Below are positions 1 to 10,512 of a DNA stretch of 20,303 nt, in pieces. Under the pieces are notes generated by a model. The model searched no databases. It saw nothing but the letters and a program-made list of their open reading frames with translations, and was not told where the DNA came from. The position numbers were made by a program, and so were the translations under genes. Source of the stretch: Psilocybe azurescens (taxonomy: Eukaryota > Basidiomycota > Agaricomycetes > Agaricales > Agrocybaceae); NCBI GenBank assembly GCA_023853785.1, contig JAJIRX010000975.1, forward strand, positions 1 through 20,303, in the 5' to 3' direction. How positions within the stretch are numbered: the first letter of the stretch is position 1; each line of letters begins with the position of its first letter.

Positions 1-250
1 CATATCCAGGAAGTAACGCTCCTTCTTATCAAACCGACGAGCCAATTCCGTGACTGTGCTCATTGTTGACTGCTTCCAGTCTTCAACAGCACTATTGATA
101 TCTTGCTGGCGAAGCCTATTGCGTTCTGTTCTCTCCTTGCGCTGGGCATGAGTAAGGGTGCAGCCTTTGCACCAGTGTGTGCAATCGGGTGGGAGGTAGT
201 AAAGAGGTCAGTGGCATAGTTCAACAGCAAATATGGGTGAGGTGATTTTA
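1..250 (-). CDS. Partial unrecognised gene with WCKGC motif, runs off left edge
   Basis: Reading leftwards, a coding-like stretch begins after a possible splice acceptor (CTGCAG, 251-256) and stays open to base 1. It contains CTHWCKGC (a C-x4-C-x2-C arrangement), then a charged helical part with QRKERTERNRLRQQD and VTELARRFDKKERYFLD, after which the window ends. Keeping one frame needs one extra A in the AAA run at 201-203; before it the frame reads YLLLNYATDLF and after it YYLPPDC. I do not recognise the family. The Lys/Arg-rich segment resembles repeated Agaricomycete genes of unknown function seen near transposons, but that is an impression only. No start codon or upstream exon was found between 251 and 541. 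Confidence 0.4.
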
Positions 251-517
251 CTGCAGTCTTTCTCCTTCTTCTTAAAGTCCATAACATTTTATAAAATAGC
301 AAGAAAAGTGTATATTCTTGGGACCCAGAACTCCAAAAGGAAATTTTATTGGATCGGTATCTAATCAAAACATTCTGAATAAGGAACGTTCATTCCTTAG
401 AATGGTAATGAAAGAAATCGGCACCCGCAAGGAAGCAAAAATGGTTAGATCAGCTAACTAAGAATAAAGACAAGCCTAGAAAAGACTTGAGCGGCAAGGG
501 ACAAAAGAAAAAAGATG

Positions 518-616
518 AGGCGTCAGTACCTGAAGACAGGTCTATCTCTGTGGAATATTCTGACTAAAAAAAGGGGAGGCACCAGTACCTGAAGACCCTA
601 ATATATCTATAGAATG
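518..616. repeat. Imperfect direct repeat of about 40 bp, two copies
   Basis: Copies at about 518-556 and 577-616 share CAGTACCTGAAGAC followed by a similar TCTAT/TATAG stretch. On the minus strand they translate to SIDILGSSGTGASPFF and STEIDLSSGTDASSFF (the latter in another frame). The first copy lies in the last exon of the gene at 542-1981; most of the second lies just past its stop. This looks like a local duplication at the 3' end of the gene. Confidence 0.55.
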
Positions 617-1981
617 AGTAGCCATCACCGCCATTAAGGGGATTACCTTGTCCCCATCAATAGGGATCTTCTCAAGTTCATCTTTCCAGAGGTAAGGCTA
701 CATTGCGGCAGATTACGTCTATGTGTGAGAAGACATCATCCAGACCATTGGCATGAACAAAGTCACTATACATTGTTCCTGGGCTAAGCGTGACAGGGTG
801 GGAGAGGTGAGAACATTCAGCATGACAGGAACACGGTCTGCACCACAAGACAATGCAGGGAAGGAAGAGCCACCAACACGGCGTGACGGAGAAGCAACAG
901 GAGAAAAGAATTGAAGAGGAGAGTCCCGTGCATTTTGGGATCTAGGGTGGCGGCCGCGATTCACGTTCACATGTTTGGGGGTCCGAGGTACAGTCTGAGA
1001 GGCGATGGAGGTTGGAATAGAAGGGAGGGAGGCTGAACCATTTGTGAGATGATCAATCTGGGCCAAAAGGTCTTGTTCACGACACTGCGACTCTGCCAAA
1101 GCGTCCTGGGTTTGTTTGAGGTCTTCTTTTGCTGTCTCTAATTCGGCTTTCAATAGACTTTCGTTTTCCGAACGTAGTTGGATTTGGGATGCAGTGAAGA
1201 TTAGGGAATTGTCTTCATCGTCGTAGTCGTCGATCACAACGACAGGAGGACGGCCATGATAAATGAAGTTGCTGGAAGTTGCTGGATCTGCTGGGGGATG
1301 AAAGCTCTGCTGGGCATAGGGAAGCGGAGTAGATCTGCTGGTAGGGGTGATCCAACGTGCAGCTATGGCGCAAGTCTCGTAGCGCTCAATAGTTGGGAGT
1401 CCGATGTCAGGATAAAGCGCTGTACGATTTCTGACACAGCGTTTGAGTAGTGTCGCCCGTTGTTCAACTGGAGGAAATATCCAGGAAAGTAAACGTCTGC
1501 CTTGACAAATTCTGGACGTTTGGGAGATCCTGGACGTGTGGTTCCTTCAACATGGATCACCAGGGTGGTCCCGCCAAAAGAGCGGTCCCACATAGCCGCC
1601 TAAATGTTGAAAGCAACAGAAATAAGATATGGTACTTAATGTAGAGTGTGTAATACGACGCACCGAGTCAAAAGTAAGGTCTTTGGCGCTTGCGGAGAGC
1701 ATTCCGCACGTCAGTTCCTGCGCTTCCCTTGGGGGTGTTCGAATGGAGGGCAAGGACGTCAGGATGGAATTCGCTTTCACCAAGTATGTTGCATGGCAGC
1801 GATGCAAGGCGGGGGTAAACCATGCAATATCAGCACGGTCAAATCGTTGGCGGAAAGCAGTAAACACCGAGGGATATCCTATCTGGCGAACAAATCATAT
1901 AAGCCTAGCGGGTTGAATCACGAGGGAGCGATATGGTAAGGGATACTGCCCAGCGTTGGGAGGTTTGTTGAGGTCCTCCAT
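542..1981 (-). CDS. Unrecognised coiled-coil protein, five exons, one in-frame stop
   Basis: My model joins exons 1981-1664, 1599-1518, 1467-844, 778-717 and 670-542, about 404 residues, with introns of 64, 50, 65 and 46 nt. The joins restore one coherent frame, for example FDS/AAMWDRSF, GSPK/LEQRATLL, ALSC/GTMYSDFVHANG and SHID/KIPIDGDKVIP. The third exon has a coiled coil (SENESLLKAELETAKEDL and on) followed by a Ser/Pro/Arg-rich stretch. The donor of the second intron (GTCCAG) is weak. Codon 29 is TGA (1897-1895), in the context QPARLI-stop-FVRQIGYP. Either the gene is dead, or a 39-nt in-frame intron (GTGATT..CGCCAG, 1918-1880) removes the stop. The frame stays open upstream of the ATG (RKWQSLPCAP), so a 5' exon may be missing. 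Function unknown. Confidence 0.45.
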
Positions 1982-3287
1982 GGGAGCACAAGGGAGGGAC
2001 TGCCATTTTCGACTAGCCTTTATGATCTATGTCTTGAGGTCAGGGTCCAACAATCTAAAATGGCGTCTGCATCGGGAGAGATTGGATCTTATGGTGAGAT
2101 CGGAATTACCAGAAAGGATGCGATATTACTAAATCGGGTTTGCCAGAGTTTGAAGGCATCAACAATTGCGCCAGACACTAAACCGTCGATTATACTCATA
2201 AATTTTGTTTCTCTAGCCTCTAAAAAATATTCATGGATACACTTATGTTGTTCTTCATATTCAGTTGTTTTTGCAAGCTTAAGACAGTTCGAATCTTCTA
2301 TGAAAAATGATTCCACCTCAACATACATTTTTGGTCATAAGTGCTTTTAACTCAATTATCTTAGATACATAACTGATTACCTGTTCATTTTTGATATAGG
2401 CCAGCTTCTAAATTTAATTCAATAGACTTTTCGGATTAATTTTGTTTTCTACTCGGTCTGCTTGCCTTCGCAATGATTTGCTCCTCAGAGAGCGTTCCAA
2501 TCCATACAACTGTCTTATTGTTGGTTCTGACAGTCTACAACATCGTGCGACAATAATAAAGTGTGTACTATGCTCAATACTGTGTTAATTTTGTAGCTGC
2601 GAGCCCAGAATTATGTTGCATTGCTCTTTTTGCTGAGGAAGCCGAATTTTGGCTAATTCCCGACTTACATCGTCCATTGCTCTATGATTTCTTATGAGGC
2701 ATAAAAATAAATATGTGATTCAGAATCACCTTATTTTTCTGTTTAAAATGAGCCTAATTTGTTGTTTTAGTCAACTTTATACCTATTTGATGACCTGACC
2801 GATCGCGTCCTATTTGCGAAACTTAAATGGTCTCAACTAACATAGATAGGGTTCTACAACATTCATCTTTTGGATCGAAGATTAGAGCACATGAGAATGC
2901 CAATAGTAAGGCTTAAAAACTCCTTCCAATTTGGCTGTAGAAATATTGAGTTAATTCCCAAGCAGTAATATACGCTCTCATCCAATGATGTAGTTGCAAA
3001 CTTGCTTTCAATTCCAGGATTCCTCAAGTCATGTAGAATTTTTTAAGGTATAAGACCTGATTTACATACTGTTGAATGTATGTAATGTCGTTGTAGAAGA
3101 AATTTTGTTAGAAGTTCGGCCCAAAATCGGTATAGAGGAAATGGTGGTAGATATGAACCATTGTCGTACCCACCAGTGTTTAAGATATTCGGTATCTTGA
3201 AGCCATTTGGTAACGTTTTGAGCCATTCACAGATCTGGGTTTCATTGGAACACAAGGAATGTATATTTAGCAATATTGTACACAAGT
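1982..3287. other. AT-rich gap between the unrecognised gene and the transposase
   Basis: This stretch is visibly richer in A and T than its neighbours. Two minus-strand open frames lie in it: 2328-2089 (79 codons, acidic, containing CIHEYFLEARETKFMSIIDG) and 3285-3043 (80 codons, containing NTGGYDNGSYLPPFPLYRFW), the latter starting directly after the transposase stop. Neither resembles a family I know and neither has flanking exons I can join, so I do not call them genes. The second may be 3' untranslated sequence or a decayed tail of the transposon. I looked for but could not identify terminal inverted repeats here. Confidence 0.5.
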
Positions 3288-6200
3288 CTATGAACTGTCG
3301 ACGAGGGAGACACTATCTAAAAGCTCTATGAATATATCTGTATCGACATCATGGTTTTCATCTGGGAAGTCTCCGAAGGTTGTGTCGTCGGCCTCGACAA
3401 CCACAATATCAACCTTTTTCAGACCTAATATATCTATTGCCCAGCCTGGAGGTGGGACGTCGATGTGCAGAGAAGGGTCAGCGACCTTTCCGCTGCCCAG
3501 GAAATAAAGTACCGCTGAAGCCTGAGAGCTGACTCGTTTGACGAAGGCGCTTGACGATTTGCTCGTGAATCTGATTGTGGTACTGCCACCGGGCAGATAT
3601 TTCGGTGGCGAGAGGGTGTTCGTGATGATGTTGGAGCATATAGCTCGGTAGTAGTCGATGTGTTCGTCGAGGAGGAAAGTTAGCAGGCGGCGTATTTCGA
3701 CATTAAGGCGAAGAATCTCTTCCTTCGCCCGCTTTATCTGAAAATACATGACCATAGCCTCGCGATTTGCTGGCTGGGCCCAATCTAATGTTCGTATGTC
3801 CTGTCGTGTGTCGCGTAGAAGGTCAAAGTCTGCCAGGTTGACAGCAGCAATGACCGACTCCCAGTTCAAGGATGGCCGTGGTGGTACCATAAGTGCGGCG
3901 GCTTCGTTATAGCGCCTCAACGCTGATTGAATGGCATCTGCGCGAGTCTTGAGGGATTTACTAATCTTTTCGCGAAGCTTGTAACCTGATCACAAATATC
4001 AAAACTTAGATTTGAGCCGAAAATTCAAATTACATACCAATGCCGCTCATGCTGAGCTTGGTCATCTCGAAAAGACGTTGCACAACCAACCTCTCAAGAT
4101 CGTCAAGCGCCCGACGATATTTACGCTCACGAACGACGGTCAAACCCTGGTTATATTCGGGCATGGTAGGAGCCCATCTGACAGGAATGTTATGGGCCTC
4201 TTCATATTGAAGGACCTCTTCGTTCTTTGCAGTCCAGCGCTGGAAGGTGGTGCGATATTGGGTTGTGATTTTTGTGATCTGGGGCCAGTATAGCCCTCTT
4301 GAATCATGAGACGGTCGCGGTCGGCGATATAACGTCTTGGCGGTATCGCTTTTCGTCCTGGATATACTCATAAATGATAAGAACTGGAGCATAGCATAAA
4401 GAAACTCACTTGAGCAGATCTAGATCAAAAAGGAGCTCCATATATTCCCCCTTCGCCTGCTCATCTGCTGGCTCCGTGGATAGGCCAGCCAGGTATGTGC
4501 GTTCACACTTCAGGTAAATTTCAAAGTCGTCAGCCCCAACCTCCAGCTTCGATGAAAGTTCTGCAAGGCGGGCGCGTATATCGCAATCTTTTCTAGGGCT
4601 TGACGATAATTCTGATAGATAAAGTTTCCTAATCCAGCAATCAACAATGTGAGCCACAAAGATGAATCAAGACAAACCTGAAGCAGCAAGTTTATCAAGA
4701 TCGTGAAAACGGAAGTGTTCGTCGATATGCTGCTGTCGGTGGTACGGCGTGGCCAAGCGTGTAACCGAGGCCAATTCATTAGAACGAGAGAAGGTGCGCT
4801 CACTCTCCTCGAAATCCTCTAGCCCAGTCCCTCGATGTACAGGGGTGCCAGTGTACCTGACAAAATCGGTTGTCGCGCATGACCGTGAAAGGCAGGCACA
4901 ACGCCACTGAGGCGACAGGCAACCATCTTCTCACCTAGACAACTTTTCTTCAAAGTCGTTACGAAGGCACACATGATATCGTAACCGAGACAGATGTCAG
5001 TCCCAAAATCGTCGAGGAGTCGGTTAACAGTAGCAAGGGGATATTTCATTCTAATTGAGAAAAGTTAACATCATCTGTGTCAAAAACGGAAGGAGCTTAC
5101 AGTTCTCCGCTCCGAATCATGTCACAAACGACAAGTACATGTCCATGGCGGCAGACAGCCAAAAAATCCCGGCAATCGCTGAATAGGGGCGTACATTTTC
5201 TTTCGTGCCTCAGGGCCAGCGTTCTTCCACCGATCTACACAGGCGTTGAGACACTTGGCTAAGTCATCATGTTCTGTAAGATTCAGCCAGGCAATCTCTT
5301 CAGAGTCAAGATCTGGGAATGCGTTCGCATTTGGAGCAGATCCCGGGGGGCGGTGACAATGAAGCGGGTTCGGCCCCGAATCTTCAGGAGGAATAAGCTG
5401 GACAGGATCTCCTGAAGAATGGCGGGGAGGACCTGAAGTTGGCTGAGGTGGCTGTTTCTGTGGACGCTGTTATCGTAGTCAGAAATGGCCAACTCATTCG
5501 GTATGTCAACTTACTTTTTCACCTCATCCTTGAAGAGATCAACTTCTTCAGGAGAAATCCAACAGCGGCTGACGTCGATTTCCGAGTGTCAGTACGAGGC
5601 AAACCAGCACGAAATGCGCTGTCAACCAGTTTGAGGGAATTGTTGCCGTCCATCGTAGCAAGGAAGCGAAACTTCAAAGGTGGTTCGTCCTCGATCTCAT
5701 ATAGGCATGGAGGGCAGACATTCTTTTTCTCCCATGTATCATTTCGTCCCAGTTCCCTTCCTACAGAGCGGTCGAGAGCTCGATTGACCTCAAGGTAACA
5801 ATCAAATGCGTTACTGAGCTGGTCGGCGAGATATGATCTGTGAGGTATCTAGTACAATCAGTTACAGTCGTGCAATAGATCGTTTCGATAGACTTACATG
5901 GTGATAATGATTCAATGCCTTTGCAAAAGCATCCAGGCTGAAACGGGGACAGACTCGTCGAAGCTGCTGGTAAAAGCGTAACGTTTCAATCGTAAATCCC
6001 AATTTGGGTTGTTCAGGAGATGTCCCAACAACACCGAATTCTAAAAGGGTGACAGCAGCAGACACGGCGCCCGGTGAGTGGAAGAAGGTACACAATCCTC
6101 GACCTGTTGAGATATCAGGAGCGTGTCCCAAGAGGAGAATTATAATGACCTTCCAGTGAAATGACTTGATCGACCATTCCACCTCATCTTTGTTTTCAGG

Positions 6201-6786
6201 ATTCCGGTGGGGGTGCCTTTGGATTTGAAGCTAAGGAATGCATCGTGAAGGTGGGGCATTATGGATTTCCATGCCTGGACCTGTCGCTCCACACGTTCGC
6301 GTCGAGTCCGATGGTCTTTCCGTTTCCTTAGAAATAAAATATCAATTTATGTACTATGTTAATTTGGAAATTGTTGGACTTACTGCTCAGCAAGCGTATC
6401 CAGAAAAAGGTCTTGCAGCTGAACTTCGCCACCAATGTGGCTGGAGAAAAAGCCCTCCTCTCCGGGCGGCGGTCGGAGGAATGTCGCCCTCGTCTTCGTC
6501 TACCCATGCTAGGTTGGACATGTCCACATCATTCTCATGATCCGCAAGCAAGTCTTCACGTTCTTGAAAGCTAAGGCCTAAAGGAATTGAAATCAGACTA
6601 TTGCATGAACGAAAAATACTCACTTGCTAGTTGAACCTGGCGGTCAATTTTTTCTTTAGCAAGTTGCTTTGAACTCTTGTTCAGCTTGATGCGCTTTGTC
6701 GCAGATTGTGACGGTTGCCGAACTCCAAAACTGGTACCACAGACAACTGTTACACCTTTAGATAGTCCTTTGCGCTTACCCATCAT
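3288..6786 (-). pseudogene. KDZ-superfamily DNA transposase, nine exons, frame broken repeatedly
   Basis: This is a Kyakuja-Dileera-Zisupton type cut-and-paste transposase, readable over its whole length. Exons: 6786-6624, 6577-6384, 6326-5898, 5848-5515, 5466-5101, 5050-4678, 4628-4410, 4357-4038 and 3985-3288, with introns of 46-57 nt and GTRAGT-like donors in most. In order it shows a basic N-terminus (MMGKRKGLSKG), PPGEEGFFSSHIGGE, RQLRRVCPRFSLDAFAKALN, CPPCLYEIEDEPPLKF, LATMDGNNSLK (5653-5642 for MDGN), CVDRWKNAGPEARKKM, VCRHGHVLVV, MKYPLATVNRLLDDF, LGYDIMCAF (about 4983-4969), VPAFHGHA, EDFEESERTFSRSNELA, DDLERLVVQRLFEMTKLSMS and DFDLLRDTRQDIR. The Asp of MDGN, the Asp of YDIMC and a Glu of EDFEESE are candidate DDE residues. 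At least nine one-base frame breaks interrupt it. The C-terminus ends in a divergent acidic tail. Confidence 0.9.
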
Positions 6787-7210
6787 AGCACACTACGACA
6801 CAAGAAAGGAGCAGGACGGAGAGCGAGAACGCAAGACAAGAGTTTGTGCAGACAAGAGTGAATGGTCATGGTGGCGAATGAAGAACAGGTACGAGAGCGT
6901 TTCCCAAAGGATCTAATCCGCAGACTGACATATCACTGATAGTTGTCAGGTGTCAGTGGCGCATCAGCTGTCGTGCCTAGAGGCGCACACTACCTGAGTT
7001 CCCAGGGCCTTCGTGGAGGTCATCGTTGAGCACAGTTAGCAATGATTTATACACCACTCAGTGCGCTCTGTAATGTATTCACCTAATAGCAGAAATGTGT
7101 TAGCTTTTCTATTTTACAAGTCATTAGACTTATATACTGCACTAAATAAATGTGTCCAAAGACAGGGCGCTGCAAAGGAGAGGCTGAAGAATGCATAGTA
7201 AGTGGAAAGA

Positions 7211-7418
7211 GAAAGCGGCAGTGAAGGGAAGGAAGGCCAGAGTAAAGGAGTGCGGGAGGCGCCCTGCATAATTGGGTTTACAGACAGAGACGGAGACTAC
7301 ATGGAATAGAGAGGATGATGAACACATATCCGGTGGGAAGGGAAGGAGCGGCAGTGGAGGAAGGAAGGGCAGAGCAAAGGAGAGCGTGAGAGGCGCAGGA
7401 GGCGCCTTCTAATTGAGG
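7211..7418. repeat. Purine-rich imperfect direct repeat, two copies of about 65-75 bp
   Basis: Copies at about 7211-7273 and 7346-7418 share AGCGGCAGTG, then GGAAGG, CAGAG, AAAGGAG and AGGCGCC followed by TAATTG, in the same order with small indels. Spacing is about 135 bp. The top strand is almost all A/G. Both copies are non-coding as far as I can tell. Confidence 0.6.
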
Positions 7419-7597
7419 AAATGGCGCACGGACAGGTCGGGGAGGCGGCAAAAGTGATGGCGCTGTCAAGCAGTGCCTGAAAGCAAAGGCGGGGGAATGG
7501 GGCGGAGCAGTGTGCCGACCACCGTAGTCGACGGGCGGCATCGCGATTGACCGGGCGTTATGTACCTTACGATGTGAACCGTCCGAAACATCCGATA

Positions 7598-7680
7598 TCG
7601 TATTATCTATTATCCTTGTCTAATCTATTATCTAGTCTAATCAGCTATCTAGTCTAATCTATATCGATCTCTAATCTACG
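7598..7680. repeat. Degenerate TCTAATC/TATCTAG short-repeat tract
   Basis: The tract repeats TCTAATC at least four times, interleaved with TATCTA and TATCTAGTCTAATC (twice). It is low-complexity, about 80 bp, and lies in the gap upstream of the first F-box gene. It could be a decayed minisatellite or a subterminal part of a mobile element; nothing decides between these. Confidence 0.6.
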
Positions 7681-8194
7681 GCGAGGAGTAGGAAATATTA
7701 TAATAAAGTGGACATTTAGGGAGAGGAATAACGAGAGGTAAGGCAAAGAAGGGGAAGGGATACAAACCAGGGGAAATGATGTGATCGGTTCATGTCAGCT
7801 GTTTTCACTCGGAGGGTGGGAACCTAAGGTGGAATGTCATAATGCTAAATAGGATTTCTCTTGTTTTCCTGATGCTTGGCTACAATCACCATCCTTCGAG
7901 TCTCGTCCAGTTCCTCTTGAAGTTTTGGATCTTACCATGTATTACAGACTCTGATCTGGTATCGTCAATATATTTCGCAATTCGAATCGCTGTCACATTC
8001 GACCACAAGGCATTCAGTATTTCAATTTCAATCTTAACTTTGGAACTTCGATACTATCAAGCCTTACTACATATTCTAAAACTTTACTTGACTCTCTTAG
8101 TAGACTTAACGGGAGGTGATTATATCGGTACGAGTGCAACTTTTGTATGCTAAAGTAAGCATTGACATTAGCATAGGGCACTTCAAGGTCCAGG

Positions 8195-9820
8195 ATGAAC
8201 CCGTTCTCCACAGCCGACTCAAAGCTGGAGGCGTTGTGGAAAGATCTTGCCGAAGTGGATGAAGAGTTATCTATTCTTCACAAGCAAGTGGCAAAACTTA
8301 CCGCAAAACGAAAGGATGTCCAACGGGAAATCAATTGTCGGCTCTCCCTGATCAACCGGCTACCCTTCGAAGTGATATCCCGGATACTCGTTCTCTCTAT
8401 TGAATCAGATTGGCCATCTGTCAGGGATTGGTTATCCATCACGACTCCCGATGGCTGGAGATACTGGTGGTCTCCTCTCATTCTCCCCGGGGCAGTCTGC
8501 AGGGAATGGCGAGAAATTACTCTTGCTCTACCACACCTATGGTCGACTGTTATTATCCAGCCGCACAAACAACACACCTATAGCGATATCACCGATGAGT
8601 GGCTTCAACGCTCGGGTGCTCTTCCTCTGTCTATAAAAATCACAATCCCCGAAAACAAAACGTCTTTGGGCAAATTCGAGCCCATTTCAAGAGTTCTTAG
8701 GTCTCACTCAAGACGCTGGAAATCCCTCACCTTCGACAACGTACCACAATCTATATTTTATAGCCTGCTCGACAATCTTGAGGATACTAGTCATATCGAG
8801 ACCATTCGGATTCATTGTGGAGAGCAGGAGTGGGGTGAGATGCAGCCTTCCATGGGCGAGCCCATTCGTCCAAAGACATTTCATTGGCTCTACTTGAGCA
8901 GTGAGACTGGTACAGCATATTTTAAATGGGATAATCTCACACACCTTGTTGCCGAAGGTATTCACAGTGTCGACCTTATTGACATTCTTCGTCAAGCAAT
9001 CAAAATTCAACATTGTGTCGTAAAGTCTTCTATGCGGGACAATGAACATCAATTCGTATCCACTGTCAATCGGTCTTTGATGCACCTGGACATAGAATTA
9101 TGGGATCTTACCGCTTTTCTCCCATTTTTAACCTTGCCGTCATTGCAAATCTTGGAATGCCGCTATAGTGGTTCTTTTATAAATAAGGTTGACGTCGACG
9201 TTCTTGTTGATTTTATTGACCGTTCTCAAGCGCCTCTTCGGGACGTTATCTATCACCTAAATGTCGACTACTTTGCTTCTGCTGTTGGCCTTTGGCATCC
9301 CAGATTTCCAAACATCACCCACCTCAAGTTGAACGTTAGATTTGAGGGCGCCACTACTATGATGATCAACCTTCTTGAATTACTTGCATATGACCGGGAT
9401 GAAATGGCGCATCCTAGCCTCCAAGTATTTGAGTTGACGACGGCCAGCCACATGACGCCCACTGTCTGGTCCCATTTCATCAATCTGTTTCCCCAAATCC
9501 TGGCGGAGCGAACACACCACAAGCGTCTTCCTACAAATTCTTCGGATACAGACCTAACCCTCTTCTCCGATAGCCCACTTCGGAGGCGGCTGTCGAAGGC
9601 TTGTATAATCCTCGATCACCGAAGCAAGACGTCCGTCGAGCGGGATGTAATGGAACTACATCAGTATCTTCATTTGTTGGACATTCAGAAATCCGGAGTG
9701 GAGCTAGAGCTGATAGGTAATGGCGGCGTTGATTTGCTACAATTAGCCGGAAAAATATATGGGTCGGAGCTCGAGGCCAGACACAAGCATCAGCTGCAAA
9801 TAGCAGAGGAGGATCTATGA
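8195..9820 (+). CDS. F-box-like protein with N-terminal coiled coil (tandem copy 1, intact)
   Basis: A single-exon gene of 541 codons, open from ATG to TGA. Residues about 10-48 form a coiled coil (LEALWKDLAEVDEELSIL and on), followed by an F-box-like motif at about 52-115: INRLPFEVISRILVLS, then GAVCREWREITLALPHLWSTV. The rest, with DEWLQRSGALPLSI, RWKSLTFDN and repeated Leu-rich segments, is typical of the C-terminal part of Agaricomycete F-box-like proteins, which often folds as degenerate leucine-rich repeats. By family analogy it would be a substrate adaptor for an SCF ubiquitin ligase, but the substrate is unknown. The gene at 10513 is a close tandem duplicate. It is the longest frame in the window without any break. 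The start is supported by a matching Met-Asn start with D-S-K nearby in the duplicate. Confidence 0.88.
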   Translation: MNPFSTADSKLEALWKDLAEVDEELSILHKQVAKLTAKRKDVQREINCRLSLINRLPFEVISRILVLSIESDWPSVRDWLSITTPDGWRYWWSPLILPGAVCREWREITLALPHLWSTVIIQPHKQHTYSDITDEWLQRSGALPLSIKITIPENKTSLGKFEPISRVLRSHSRRWKSLTFDNVPQSIFYSLLDNLEDTSHIETIRIHCGEQEWGEMQPSMGEPIRPKTFHWLYLSSETGTAYFKWDNLTHLVAEGIHSVDLIDILRQAIKIQHCVVKSSMRDNEHQFVSTVNRSLMHLDIELWDLTAFLPFLTLPSLQILECRYSGSFINKVDVDVLVDFIDRSQAPLRDVIYHLNVDYFASAVGLWHPRFPNITHLKLNVRFEGATTMMINLLELLAYDRDEMAHPSLQVFELTTASHMTPTVWSHFINLFPQILAERTHHKRLPTNSSDTDLTLFSDSPLRRRLSKACIILDHRSKTSVERDVMELHQYLHLLDIQKSGVELELIGNGGVDLLQLAGKIYGSELEARHKHQLQIAEEDL

Positions 9821-9922
9821 TATGTATTTGATTGATACTTGATGGTATCGGGAAAGTGATATGGTATTCAAGTCTATTACTTGGTTCGTCGAGAAAGCCT
9901 AGACTATAATTTTTACCTACTT

Positions 9923-10252
9923 TTACTGCGTAGAGTACCCGTCTTCTTTACCTATATAGCTCTTTACTCCTTGTACCAAACTGTCTTCTGTAAAAGTGAT
10001 TTTAAGCACGCTGTCCATGGGAACACAAGCCAATGGCTGTAGGCTCTGCTGTCGAACTGCGTCAACCCGTTCTTGACCCGTTCTATGTACTAAATTCCAC
10101 CGTTCTCCGACTTTCAAACGATAAGCGTCCCCAACCTCCCTTATTACATTCTCCGGATCTCCACTTAACCCTAGCGACACTATCTTGTAATATTTGGCCC
10201 TAAATATCAACCTCATAGTATAGCCACCTTGTAGCCTTCGAACACACACCAC
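9923..10252 (-). CDS. Small unrecognised open frame between the two F-box genes
   Basis: A frame of 97 codons from an internal ATG (10216) or up to 109 from a GTG at 10252. It reads like protein rather than noise, with GDAYRLKVGERWNLVHRTGQ, LACVPMDSVLKITF and GVKSYIGKEDG, and mixed hydrophobic and charged residues. It lies antisense in the spacer between the tandem F-box genes, about 100 bp downstream of the first. No upstream exon could be joined with confidence. It may be a small gene, the 3' remnant of a longer one, or chance. No family recognised. Confidence 0.25.
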   Translation of the reverse strand: MVCVRRLQGGYTMRLIFRAKYYKIVSLGLSGDPENVIREVGDAYRLKVGERWNLVHRTGQERVDAVRQQSLQPLACVPMDSVLKITFTEDSLVQGVKSYIGKEDGYSTQ

Positions 10253-10512
10253 TTCTTGAACTCATTCAACATTTTAAAGTTCGTCCTCAATTCTGGTATT
10301 TTGCCACATACCCTAAATTCTTGCTTCTTGTCTCAGCAACGTACTACAAACAGCTAGCTAACAAGCCAACTATTAACCAGCGAATCAAATACTTAAATCG
10401 GACTGAACGAAAGGCAGTGACAATTGGTATCGACTCGGGTACGGTATGTAAGAATACATTATTGCAGTAGCCTCGGTATGCTTATTGGCATTACGCTGAA
10501 CAAGGCCCAAAA

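Larger units (their letters stand above)
6787..8194. other. Non-coding gap between transposase and first F-box gene
   Basis: No gene is convincing here. It holds the upstream region of the transposase (purine-rich, 6790-6900), a diverged direct repeat (7211-7418), a TCTAATC-rich tract (about 7598-7680), and the upstream region of the F-box gene. Open frames at 7142-7541 on the minus strand are by-products of the purine-rich repeat. An open frame at 7842-8153 (+) is hydrophobic and AT-rich, ends 41 bp before the F-box ATG, and has no conserved look; I treat it as leader or promoter sequence. Confidence 0.5.

Noticed and set aside
7142..7541. Two minus-strand open frames rich in Pro, Ala, Ser and Leu
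   Set aside because: They come from the purine-rich repeat read on the other strand, have no conserved motif, and track the repeat rather than a protein.
10260..10460. Plus-strand open stretch without ATG (contains TERKAVTIGIDSGT) upstream of the second F-box gene
   Set aside because: It is short, has no start or splice signal I could join, and may simply be promoter sequence.
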